64,000 bases of DNA. Source: Syngnathus acus (lineage: Eukaryota > Chordata > Actinopteri > Syngnathiformes > Syngnathidae). Position 1 is the first letter of the stretch. Every line of letters begins with the position of its first letter. A model generated the notes under the pieces. That model worked only from the letters and a program-made list of their open reading frames with translations, was not told where the DNA came from and searched no databases. The stretch lies in contig NC_051108.1 in the NCBI RefSeq assembly GCF_901709675.1, positions 496,001 to 560,000 on the forward strand, written 5' to 3'. The translations under genes were made by a program, and so were the position numbers. Shown here piece by piece: positions 1-12,999 of this stretch.

Positions 1-2875
<2,875 letters not shown>

Positions 2876-3850
2876 CTCCTCCCCGCCATCGCGTGCGCCT
2901 CAAGGAGGAACACGTAGAGCTTGTAAGAACAAGGTGGCCACCCCCATGGCTTTAGGTTCAACCGGTGTTTCCCGACCTCGATCATCGTTAAAATGAGAAT
3001 TGTGCTGAGCGTGGTTGTCAATCACCGGGTTAAACCACCGCCATTGTATGAATGTACAAACCCAAAATGGAAGGCGAGATTTGCCATTGGAATTCCGGAA
3101 TATTTCCTTACAAATTCTGCATAATCTGACTGAGCGAGCCTGTTAAATTACATTTCCTCGTCAACGTGACCGCAAAGTGTTCCGCAATTTCATTTGCTGA
3201 CCAAATACTCAAAGTGTTTTCAGTTGTGTTTTACGTTGTGTTGGTTCTATTTCTACGAGCAAGGCTATTTTTTGGACGCTTTTATAGAGATAATGTGCTT
3301 TTCAGTATGTATACAGCACTGTAAATATTGTGACGCAAGCCGACAAGCACTATGGTCCCACTGACCCGCCCCCGTTTACGGACGTCAGAGGCGTTTTGAA
3401 GCCCGAAGACAATAATGCTTTGCACTAGAGGATTAAAAGGCATGTGAAGTGCGTCCTTAAATTAGGACTGAGTGTTGTCCCCACACCACTACAAAAAGGG
3501 ATCCCCCCCCCCATCCCGTTCGGGGTTGTCGCTGCACTCTTTACATACCACTAACTGCATCAAGACATAATTGCGTCAATGCACCTGGATCTGACACTGC
3601 TTTGGAAGTGCATGGATATATTGTGCGATCATCAGTACTGGGCCATAGCCATGCCAGTTGTGTAAAACGAGCTGTGATGTTCTCCTTGTTACTGTGAATG
3701 CTCTTTGAGTATTCTCGTTGCTTGTGAATCCCCAAACTGCTGTCTTGTGCGAGTGAGTGAGTGAGTGAGTGAGTGAGTGAGGCTCTATTTATTGTGGTGG
3801 TGGTGTTGCAACTCCATTTAAAAGGAATAAATGTTGCATACATATGTCAA
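2876..3850 (+). other. ncoa7 3' untranslated region with polyadenylation signal
   Basis: This non-coding stretch follows the ncoa7 stop codon. An AATAAA lies at about 3,825-3,830 and an ATTAAA-type sequence near 3,432, so two alternative 3' ends are possible. A (GTGA)n run at about 3,751-3,782 lies inside it. The extent is inferred from the signals only. Confidence 0.55.
3751..3782. repeat. (GTGA)n microsatellite
   Basis: About eight perfect GTGA units, inside the presumed ncoa7 3' UTR. Confidence 0.9.
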
Positions 3851-4040
3851 TGTTCAAACTGTGTGTGGTGTCGTAAATTCTCTTTGCTAAAAAAAAATCA
3901 AACTGTCAAATTGTTACAGGCCGATGTGGAGCATTTTGTAAGGGTTTGAGAAAACACAAGCCGAGTAGACTGTCATTGCTCACACGCGATCTTTGACGAT
4001 TACGTCATCGTATCCCGTAAAACCAAAAGGCTGGTTTCAA

Positions 4041-5190
4041 ATGGGAAACAAAATGGCCAAAAATACCGACGCAAGCGAAAACTATTGGTGTACTTTCTGT
4101 ATGATCGCTAACGGGAAAGACAACGAAGCTGACATTTTAAAAAAAGTGAGAAAACGACTTTTTTTTTCATGTACTTTGGGGAACGTTGTCATTCGAAGCC
4201 GGGGTGGGTGTGGCGGCGCACAAGCAGGAAGTGAAAGTTTTTGTTTACATTTTGACCGTAGAAAAATGGAATCGCTGTTTCAGGTTGCGCAGCCACAAAC
4301 ACAAATGTATTCGATACTGTACACAATTTCCCTTACTAGTGCAATTGATTATGAAGTGGTGCCTTCAGAGAGCATTTTCAGGAATTGACGTGTGGTGCGT
4401 TCATGAACTCTGGTTATTTTGACGCCGAGAATGAGGCTGTATTTTTCGGACGCGGACGCGCTTACAGGCACTTGTGTTGTGATGGTCTCCACCCAGGATC
4501 ATGAGTTGGTGTGTTTCCGGGACATATGGCCTGCTGCCCCGCATCATTACCTGGTTGTTCCCGTCGAGCACATTGTAAACTGCTCATCGCTGCACACAGG
4601 ACACGTTGGACTTGGTTAGTGCGCCTCATTCATGTTGATGGTGTCAAATTGTTTCTCATTACGTTTAGCGATACCTGTTGCAGTTGAAAAGATGGCAGAA
4701 ATGGGCAGAGCTGTACTACGGGAGCAAGGATTTGCTCATATGGAGGACATAAGGTGATCCTTATGACATGGGTAAAAAAAAAAAAAAGAAAAGTTTGTTT
4801 CATTTGCGTCAAACGATGGCAATCTGCCTTGTCTTTTTGCAATGATGGGGGAATCAAATGAAAGTATTCCAATTTTCAAATGAGGTACAAAGTGAAGCCC
4901 TGAGAGTGTGTGTGCTGCATGTGCATGCCATTAATGTCTGTTTTTGAAGGATGGGATTCCATCACCCTCCGTACACGTCGGTAGATCACCTCCACCTGCA
5001 CGTTCTGGCCCCGGCCAGCATGATCAAAGAGGTCTTGATGGTTAAATTCCGACCGGGATCCTTGGCCTTTATCGAGGTGAGCGCTAACGTGCATGAATAA
5101 TGTATCCTACTCCAATGATCTCAAATCTGTTTTTTTCTCTAGGAAAAACAACTGAGGAAGTATCTGAAAAATGTTTCTTCACCGTCATGA
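4041..5190 (+). CDS. hint3: HINT3-type histidine triad nucleotide hydrolase, copy A
   Basis: Five exons: 4041-4145, 4497-4614, 4684-4753, 4950-5076, 5143-5190 (TGA), 155 residues (human HINT3 has 182). The N-terminus has a CTFC motif typical of HINT proteins. Exon 2 carries FRDIWPAAPHHYLVVP. Exon 4 holds the catalytic histidine triad HLHLHVLAPAS. The family hydrolyses adenosine phosphoramidates and acyl-adenylates. ATG 4041 is used because the frame from it gives a clean first exon; 4053 or the upstream 3993 are possible. The gene sits between ncoa7 and a second copy, as human HINT3 lies beside NCOA7. An AATAAA follows at about 5,349. This copy is the more diverged: its C-terminus differs from copy B after the triad and lacks the HWF motif. 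Confidence 0.88.
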
Positions 5191-5691
5191 TGTTGCGGCT
5201 GAGGACCAGATGGAACGAAAGGGAAAGAGGGCTTCAATGCTTAGCCCCCATTTGTTTACTTTGCACACTACAACCAAGATCTGTCTCACTTACGAAAAGC
5301 AATCTGTTGTGTTGTGATATGGATTATAAATATCAGTTTTCACTTTTAAATAAAGGTTGGTGACGCCTAATTTAAAAAAGAGCACCCCCAAAATGATATG
5401 TCCTCTTGTAGAAAAGCTTTTATGCCTGATTAAATTCAATGAAGGCTTGTAAACCTTCAAGTGGCCAAAAGAGCGTCAAAAAGGTTGCGCTAAACGTCCA
5501 TGTCTTGAAATGGTGGAATTGACGGCAGCCCTCGAACGCACCTTGGCCTGATCCGCTCGGTCATCGATGACGGCAGCCTGCGAGCGAGCGAGCGAGCGAG
5601 CGCACATTCGCCTTCGGTCATCGATTGCTTCGTCCTGACAGCTGAGTTGACGCCGGTCACCGCTCGCTCGCTCGCTCGCTCGCGCTTCCAA
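5191..5691. other. Intergenic spacer between the two hint3 copies
   Basis: It holds the copy A 3' end (AATAAA near 5,349) and the presumed copy B promoter. Complementary simple repeats, (GCGA)n at about 5,579-5,602 and (CGCT)n at about 5,661-5,683, could pair into a hairpin upstream of the copy B start codon. No other gene is seen. Confidence 0.6.
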
Positions 5692-6495
5692 ATGGCGACT
5701 CAAATCTCCAGTGACGATGACGAATGTCCTTTTTGCCAGATAGCCAAGAGCCAAACTGACACACAAATCATCCTGAGCGTGAGTTAGTTCCTAATGGGAA
5801 ACTTGGGCGGGCGGGTGTTCTTTTTCCAACTCGTGTGTACGTGTAGGACGAGGAGCTGCTGTGCTTCCGGGACGTCAAGCCGGGCGCTGGGCATCATTAT
5901 CTCGTCATAACCAGAAGGCACATCTGCAACTGTAAAGCTCTGCGTGCGCAACACATCCCCACAGGTCAGTGAGTGAGCGGGAATAGGTCAACATTTGGTG
6001 CGCTTTGTCGCTTGACTGACAGAAGAAATTGACAATAAAGCAGACTTTGACTGACTGACTGACTGAGCGTCATGCGCTGTTGCTAGTGGAGCGAATGGCC
6101 GAGATGGGAAAGTGCGCCCTGGAGAAAAACAAAGTGCGCGACCTCAAAGACATCAGGTAAAGGGCCATTCATTGCAAGTGTCTTGTGACGGACGGACGGA
6201 CGGAGTGAGTGAAGTGTTGCCTTTCCGCAATGCAGGCTGGGCTTCCACGTACCTCCCTTCTCATCCGTGCCCCACCTCCACCTGCACGCCTTGGCCCCGG
6301 CCAGCAAGATGAACGAAAGCTCGCAGCGGAGATACGGGCCGCAGTCGCACTGGTTCATCTCGGTGAGCGAGCGAGCGAGCGAGCGAGGGCAACGGGCACA
6401 TTCTTTGGGTGCCTGCCTCTTTCTTCTCTTACTGCAGCGTCTTGCAGGTCGAGGAAACGCTGTCGCAGCTCAGGACACGAGGCAGAATCAAATGA
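5692..6495 (+). CDS. hint3: HINT3-type histidine triad nucleotide hydrolase, copy B
   Basis: Five exons: 5692-5778, 5847-5964, 6087-6156, 6236-6362, 6448-6495 (TGA), 149 residues. Exons 2-5 are 118, 70, 127 and 48 nt, exactly as in copy A, so the two genes are tandem duplicates. CPFCQI is the N-terminal Cys motif. GAGHHYLVITRRHI is the strand before the active site. HLHLHALAPAS is the histidine triad, and SHWFIS the C-terminal motif kept in the HINT3 family. The product is a small, presumably cytosolic or nuclear phosphoramidase-type hydrolase. Copy B keeps more HINT3 hallmarks than copy A and is the likelier functional orthologue. Confidence 0.92.
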
Positions 6496-6592
6496 AATCA
6501 TCCGTGGAATAAACATAGTCAAGTGCCGAGGTCAATTCACTTGTGGCAAAGTGACACTTTAGGATCCTTTGGCTGTCGATGACAGCTGTCGA

Positions 6593-6606
6593 CCACTAGG
6601 GGGCGG
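6593..6606 (+). promoter_or_regulatory. CTCF-type motif
   Basis: CCACTAGGGGGCGG matches the vertebrate CTCF core (CCASYAGRKGGCRS) at every position. It lies between hint3 copy B and the 890-codon frame. Binding is inferred from the motif alone. Confidence 0.5.
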
Positions 6607-6836
6607 TAGAGTAACGTTTGGCTTCCTGCAGCATTTTATTCCATTTGGATTCGATTGGGCGTGATGCCATCATCGCGCCAAAGAGTAAGGTGCTTTGATT
6701 CTCTGATGACAAACGCATGCTAGGGCTTTGCAAAGAATGACTGCACCTTGGTCATTTGGGCCGGCCGCATGGAGAGGCTGAGGTATAGCGGGAGTACCTT
6801 CTCACGCCCATCTGTGGCAGCGAGCCCGCTCCCAAA

Positions 6837-9509
6837 ATGCCGAGTAAACAAAAGCTGCGCAAACGCCGGCATAATCAAAAACACCAAACACCCTACCAGA
6901 GATCCCAGCGAGCCCCGCCGCCCAAGCACGATGAGAAGGAGGAGCAGCACGTGGAACCCGGCGGCGGGCAGGTGGCCACGGTTCAGAAGCTGGGCTGTCT
7001 GACGGCGTCGCTTCAGCAGGTCAGACCCGATGCCGAGCATCAGAAGGATGCCGACCGGCCTGAAGTTTCCACGCTCCAGAAGGACGTGGACTGCGCACCC
7101 CACAAGAGGCAAGCTCTTGACGCAGCTGCGGATTCTTTCTTGGACGAGACATTTGAGACACTTGGAGCAAATGAACAGCAGCCTGCGCCTTCTCTCAACG
7201 ATTGTACAAGTGGACAGGAACAGGGAAGAGCTCCACCACCACCTGCAGCACCTCAGGAGCCTGAGGAACATCTTGCATCTCCTATAGACCACAAAAGCAC
7301 TGCACCACAGGAAAGCGTTCCTTTAGCTCAGGAGCTTGAAGCAAATGTTGGATTGGATGAGACCTTTGATGCACCTCAGGAGCAGGAAAAAGCTCCATCA
7401 CCTCAGCAACTAGAGACTCGTGTCGAATCGCTTGTAGATGACACTCAGGAGCAGCAAAGCGCTCCACCAATCAACCAACTGGAGTCCAAAGCGAATGAGA
7501 GCATTTTTGCACCTCGGGAAAATGAGATGCTTTCATCCCGTGGAGACGACGAGGAGACGCACTTTGACACATCTGAAACGTCTGCACCTGACGCCGGCAC
7601 GGCCGGTGACGCGAAGGATTGGACAATTCCCCAGGCTGCGCTTGAAGATGACACGCGTACGACTTCACACGAGGATACCAGGCCGCCGGTGGGATCTCAG
7701 GAGGTTCGGACCGGCGTGGGACTGACTGCGCTCAACATGAAACATCGCATGCTGAGAGCTTGGCTTCATCTGGGCAAGATGAAGCTGCTCCAACAGGGCG
7801 GAAGACTTTCACCTGTGGAGCAGCAAAGGCCCCAAGACCCAAAGGCGGACTGCATGAGCGCAGAGCTGCAGGAGAAGTGCACAAATGCTTCAGCAACTTC
7901 AGACAACTGTTGGATTGTGAGGGATGTCTCGCCTCGGGGGGACACAGTTCAGACAATTCCTACGCCTCAGGAGGAGGACACCGCTTCAGCGTTGCCTAAT
8001 ATTGACGCAAGGGAGGACGTGGATGACGATGATGTCGCCTCGGTGGAGGCGGAAACGACCTCGGCACCTCAGGAGCTCGAAGGAACGGCGTGGGAGGAGC
8101 AGGACGTGGCCGCCGCGACCGCTGCAAATCCAGGAAATGAAATGAACGAGATGGCCCAAGGCGATGACGTCATCACCTTTGCTTTGTCGCCTGTGGAGAA
8201 CGACACGTATGCGGAGGAGAATATAGCGGCGCTTCAAGCGCACTGGATAGCTGAAGCTCTTCTGGAAGATGACACCAGCGCTAGACTGGAGATTGAGATG
8301 GATGTAGCACCTCTTGGGGAAAAGACAACAGCTGAGCATTTCTTTGGGCTCCACGCAGAATGTGAGGGCATCGCCAGTGCTAGCACACGAGCGGCTCTGG
8401 AGAGAGACACCACGTCAGAATCTCAGACGGTCCACTCACATGGGACGCTGAAGGCTGAGCCCAAATTAGACGACACGAGCCGAACCGCCCCTTTGGAGGG
8501 CATCGCAGCGTGTGGAGAGGAAGAGACCTACTTTGAATCTCAAACGAGTGACACAAAGCCTGTCGAAGAGGAGATGCCCTTACAAGAAGCGCATGGAGAT
8601 GACGCAGGAGCTCAAAAGGTCCAGACGGTCGAAAGCCAGCGGGACCACCCTGACCCGGCCTGGACCGGCGCTGCACTTCCGGCGGACAAGCGCGCTGAGG
8701 AGCGGACAGAACTTGATCGCGCAAGTCCGGAGTTTCGGACAAATCTTGTTTCCCGCCAGGTCCAGGAGATTCGGTTGGAGGACACCACTTCTCACGAGGG
8801 GGACCCGAGCGGTGGAACTCCGGGAGAACAAACGCTTGAGCCACAAGTGACGCACGGAGGCGACGGGTCAGCTCCGGATCGTACCGAGGAGGGCACCGGT
8901 CAAGCGAGTCCAAACGAGGCGCTGGAGGAAGAGAAGAACACTGCCAGACCCCGAGAGAATGCGGCAGCCACCTCGGAATCTCAGCAACGTGAGACGAGCG
9001 CAGAACGTGAGGAAAGCGCGGCGGCCACGGTCGAGCCCGTGGCTTTGGTGACGACGGCGCTCGTGAGTGACAAAGCGCCGCCGCCGCCCAACGAGTGTGG
9101 AAGAACCGCGGCGCCCGGGGTGGTGAAGAAAGTCAAGTTCTATCTGGACCCGGACACCAGAGCGCCGTCTGACCACACGTCTTGCTCGGAAGATGCCGGT
9201 CCGAGTGCAGCTGTGGTGGCGGCAGCTCAAAAGGATGAAACGGGCCCAGTTGGACCTCGGCATGAGATGACTTTTGTTCTCCAGGAGGATGAGACACCTT
9301 CACCTTTACCTCTGGAAATGGAGATGCAGAGTGAGAGCGCACCTCCAGAAGATGACACTCCTACCTCAGCGTTACAGGACGAGACGATTGTCCAACCTCG
9401 GGAGGAAGCGGCACCTGAGGAAGTGCGGAATGAACCTCAGGAGGATGGACACCAAGATGAGGAGGAGGTCACCTTTACGCCCGACGAGTACCGCTCCTTG
9501 CTGAATTAA
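6837..9509 (+). CDS. Unrecognised intronless gene for an 890-residue acidic, disordered protein
   Basis: One uninterrupted frame from ATG 6837 to TAA 9507-9509, followed by AATAAA at 9,619. I do not recognise the family. The first 30 residues are basic (KQKLRKRRHNQKH, possible nuclear signal). The rest is rich in Glu, Asp, Thr, Pro and Ala, with loosely repeated Pro-Gln-Glu and Glu-Asp-Asp-Thr phrases. No membrane segment or known catalytic motif is visible. A less acidic patch, VVKKVKFYLDPDTRAP, lies near residue 765, and the C-terminus is FTPDEYRSLLN. The frame stays open upstream of the ATG to a stop at 6,786-6,788, so an upstream exon is possible. A frame this long is unlikely by chance in repeat-poor, stop-rich surroundings. 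It could be a lineage-specific gene or one very long exon of a larger gene. Confidence 0.65.
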   Translation: MPSKQKLRKRRHNQKHQTPYQRSQRAPPPKHDEKEEQHVEPGGGQVATVQKLGCLTASLQQVRPDAEHQKDADRPEVSTLQKDVDCAPHKRQALDAAADSFLDETFETLGANEQQPAPSLNDCTSGQEQGRAPPPPAAPQEPEEHLASPIDHKSTAPQESVPLAQELEANVGLDETFDAPQEQEKAPSPQQLETRVESLVDDTQEQQSAPPINQLESKANESIFAPRENEMLSSRGDDEETHFDTSETSAPDAGTAGDAKDWTIPQAALEDDTRTTSHEDTRPPVGSQEVRTGVGLTALNMKHRMLRAWLHLGKMKLLQQGGRLSPVEQQRPQDPKADCMSAELQEKCTNASATSDNCWIVRDVSPRGDTVQTIPTPQEEDTASALPNIDAREDVDDDDVASVEAETTSAPQELEGTAWEEQDVAAATAANPGNEMNEMAQGDDVITFALSPVENDTYAEENIAALQAHWIAEALLEDDTSARLEIEMDVAPLGEKTTAEHFFGLHAECEGIASASTRAALERDTTSESQTVHSHGTLKAEPKLDDTSRTAPLEGIAACGEEETYFESQTSDTKPVEEEMPLQEAHGDDAGAQKVQTVESQRDHPDPAWTGAALPADKRAEERTELDRASPEFRTNLVSRQVQEIRLEDTTSHEGDPSGGTPGEQTLEPQVTHGGDGSAPDRTEEGTGQASPNEALEEEKNTARPRENAAATSESQQRETSAEREESAAATVEPVALVTTALVSDKAPPPPNECGRTAAPGVVKKVKFYLDPDTRAPSDHTSCSEDAGPSAAVVAAAQKDETGPVGPRHEMTFVLQEDETPSPLPLEMEMQSESAPPEDDTPTSALQDETIVQPREEAAPEEVRNEPQEDGHQDEEEVTFTPDEYRSLLN

Positions 9510-12060
9510 CTTTGCGGAGTTGAAACAAGTTGAGCGAGAGAACGGGAAGCTCCTCCTGATGCCTGGCTCTCCTCAGCACGCTCCATTGACTCAAATGTAA
9601 ATTGAAAAAAAAAACATTAATAAAAAAAAAAAGCCCGATTTGTATTGATCACAACAAAAGCGTTGTGAGGAGATGGCTCACTTTATGAATGCTATTCCAG
9701 CGAGTCTCTTTCTGCAGATAGAATTTGGTGCTTGTGTTGCTAACTAGCTGACAGTGCATTGTTCTCTGACCCACATTTCGTGACCTGGAACCGGCAAAAA
9801 AAAAAGGTCAGCTCCATGCACCAGCAGCAACATGTCTTCACTCGACTGGTGAGATCATTCAACTGTCCAACCGTATTCACGCACAATTAGCTCACCAAAA
9901 GCAGAAGATGCTGAGCGGATTGAATGTTTGGCTTTTGTTTTGCTGTTAAGTGAACACCATTTGTAGTTTGGCCCAGTTAAACACTAATCATTTGTTGATG
10001 CATTAGTTGCAATGTGCTTAAATGACCGTTGTGACCCCCCCATACACACACACACATATCAGGCAGTCAACCCTCTTTTTTTTTATAATCCTCATTAACA
10101 CATGAGCAAAAAATGATAGGACAGCCTGCACAACCTAACGCAGTCCAATTGAAGAGCTGGATTAAAAATGTTGCCTGGTGGCGTGTAAGAATGGCCTGTC
10201 ATGCGGTACAAGAAGGCAAAAGTTGTTGGAAGACTCATTTGTTGGTGCTGTGGCTTGTGAGTGCATGCATGCATGCATGTGTCCGTCCCTCCTCTATTTT
10301 GCAGCTTTATTTGTGTTGCTACTTTGAGCAAAGGCACAAGCCCCGCCCTCATCTTGCACCTCAGTCCATCCAGTGGCTTCATCACCTTTTATGGAACCAG
10401 CTCCGCTTCTGTTTCTCATCACACTGAGCAGCCTTTGAATGAGACGCGGAAGCAAACGTCCCCCCCAAAAGTTGAGGCAAAAAGGCGCTGCTAATGAAGC
10501 ATCGGGCTAGCCGCCCTATGGATCTAGCGTCATTCTTGACTGTCTGCCTCTGAGCCTGTCATATCAAAGTCATCTCAGCATCATGTGGCAGTGATCACGA
10601 GCCACAATTTACCAGCTCAATGGCAACAAAAGCCTTGCGGCAGGCCCCAGCTGTTGCTTGTGCAGCAGGTTGTCATCACGCTGCTAGCGTGGCCACGGAG
10701 GGGAGAGGAGGGGCATGGGCGGCATCATTAGCGCCCACGGACGGCCAGCCAAGTGCTCTTCTGGGCCTCGGGGGACTTTGAGACGCGTGGCTAATCCATC
10801 CGCAGGGAGCTAGCTACCTGTTGTATGGAGTCCACTAGGACATCACGTCTACTAGAGCCATGACACATTTGAAGGCGTGCAGTCATTACTGAAGTCCAAT
10901 GTCTCATTTGGACATCCGTTTGCTAATGCAACTGTATCTACTTGATTTTCATGTGTCATTGTGTATTCTGTGTGTGCAAGTGTATGGCGGGCTGCTGCCG
11001 CCGCCGCCGCCGCCGCTTATGGCTCCGTTCCTCGTTTGCCACTGATGAGCGGAGCCATGAAATAGATCCAAGTGGAGATGCGCGGCCCTCGACTAAAGCC
11101 TCCTGGGAAATCAGCCGCACCGTGTCCACCTCTTTTAGCACCCGGGAGAACCATCAATAAGTGGGTAATTGAATTTGAAGCACAAACATTGCTGTGTGTG
11201 TGTGTGCGCGCACATTGTCAGGCCCTCTGGGGACGAGAGCAGCAGGGATGAATGTGTAATCCATTAAATAACAATTACGGCCTCTGATGGTGCATAGTGG
11301 CGCTCCTTCCCTCAAATCTTTTTTCGGTATGGCAGCAAATGGACGCTGTCGTCCCGGTTTGAGCTCACTTCAGCCCGTGGCTCGTTTTGGGCCACGATGG
11401 GAAAAACAAATGTTTTACGTTTTATGAATCTTTTGCATTTCATATGAATTAGAAAGTCGAATATTTCTAGATATTATATAATTCAGTCTGTCATTGAATT
11501 TGTCGTTGACACTTTTTCCTCTTAAGTGAAGCCATGTCAACACCTAAACTTGAAGCATACTTGGCCCTCCCTCCTCCACAAACAGTTCCCCACCCCGTGT
11601 GTGTGTGTGTGTGTGTGCGCGCTCTCGCAGTCGTTAAGTTGCACTCGTGATCCAAAACAAGTTTGCTAGCTGTGCTTTTCTCATGGCGCTCACACAATGG
11701 GCCGTGTATGGGAGCTGCCTGGTGGCATTGCTTAATTAGGCGAAGACTTGATTCATTTGCGCCAACTGACAGCTAATTAAAGAAGTGAGGGGCGCCGACG
11801 ACCCCGAAACGGCTCTCCCCCCCCCCCCCGAGGGATGGCGGGTGATAGGTAGCCGGCCGGAGTGAACCGTGCTTACGCCTCGGTGACCCCCGCCGGCCTC
11901 TTTCTATGCGGCGGGCGGCTGCCCTCAAACATATGTGGCACGTCGTGTTGAAATGCGGCTCCGTGCCGGAGAAACTGAAAGTGAATTGGAACAAATGCAA
12001 AAAATTCAAAAGCAAACTCTCCAGAATGAATTGGAAGGTGACGCAAATGGCGGACTTCTG
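9510..12060. other. Gene-free region, left part of the vsx2 upstream interval
   Basis: After the polyadenylation signal at 9,619 I find no exon with splice support. The stretch has short CA/TG runs (10,048; 11,197; 11,598) and a (GCC)n run near 10,998-11,015. Two TAATTA sites lie at 11,733 and 11,774. Possible cis-regulatory DNA of vsx2; nothing else is supported. Confidence 0.5.
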
Positions 12061-12063
12061 CTC

Positions 12064-12395
12064 TGTCACGGATCGGTTGGAGCAGGGCGACCAACTGCAG
12101 CTTGGACCAGCTTGGTTTATTGGAGAGAACAAAGACAGACTCGGCAAACTGACACGGCTTAACAAAACAACAAGGGGACTGAGCGACAGGGAACACGTGA
12201 AACAAAGGACGTGAACACGTGACGACAACAGGAACCAAAAAGACCACAACAATGATGATCCGGAGGGGCAGACAGGACCTATATACACGACAGGTAAGGA
12301 GAGGCAGGTGAGAATAATCTAACTAATCATGGCCACACAGGAGGGGAGGGGGGGGGCGAGCACACAGACAGAATCCATGACAACAGACACATAGT
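12064..12395 (-). mobile_element. Dispersed nonautonomous DNA element, copy 1 (reverse orientation)
   Basis: The reverse complement matches stretches of the 20,491-20,989 element: a TGTCACG-type end, a CTGTGTGCTCGCCC block, CACCTGCCTC..TTACCTGTC, and the GAGTCT..GACC..AAGCTGC block. The copy is diverged and carries indels. Confidence 0.6.
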
Positions 12396-12891
12396 GGAAC
12401 GGCTGGGGACGAGATGTGACATGCTCCTTATAAGAAAGGAAAATGAAAACTCTTTCCCAGTCTCCGCCAATATTTTGCCTCTATTTTGTATTTTTCCAAG
12501 CCATGCGCTCATGGTTAGCCACGCAGCTTTCCCGCAATCCATTTTACACAAAGCACTTTTGACGGATGGAGGTGAAGTCCGGACGTCGTGTTTGTCTTCT
12601 CTTGCTTTTCAACAGCATGTCGCAGGACGTTAAAACAAGTTGTCTGGATATGGGGGGGGGGGGCAAACATTAAAGATCCCGGGCGAGTCAACTCCCATTT
12701 CTCCCCACCAGCGGGACAAGGACAAGGCTCACGGCAGGAGGCCGGGCCCGACAGGCCCGAGTGAGGACAATTAGGGCCTCATCGGAGTGTACCTCGCGGG
12801 GCGTCCACTCTTGGCCCCGGCCCTGAGCCACCGCCGCCGCCATGGCCCAAAACAGTCAGGGGCATTGTCTCAACTAATTAGGCAGGGGCCC

Positions 12892-12895
<4 letters not shown>

Positions 12896-12972
<77 letters not shown>

Positions 12973-12998
12973 TGCGTGTGTGTGTGTGTGTGTGTGTC
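12896..12998. repeat. (TG)n microsatellite
   Basis: About 100 bp of TG repeat with a few A or C interruptions near 12,965-12,975. It opens long Cys-Val/His-Thr reading frames on both strands that are not genes. Confidence 0.97.
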
Positions 12999-12999
12999 G

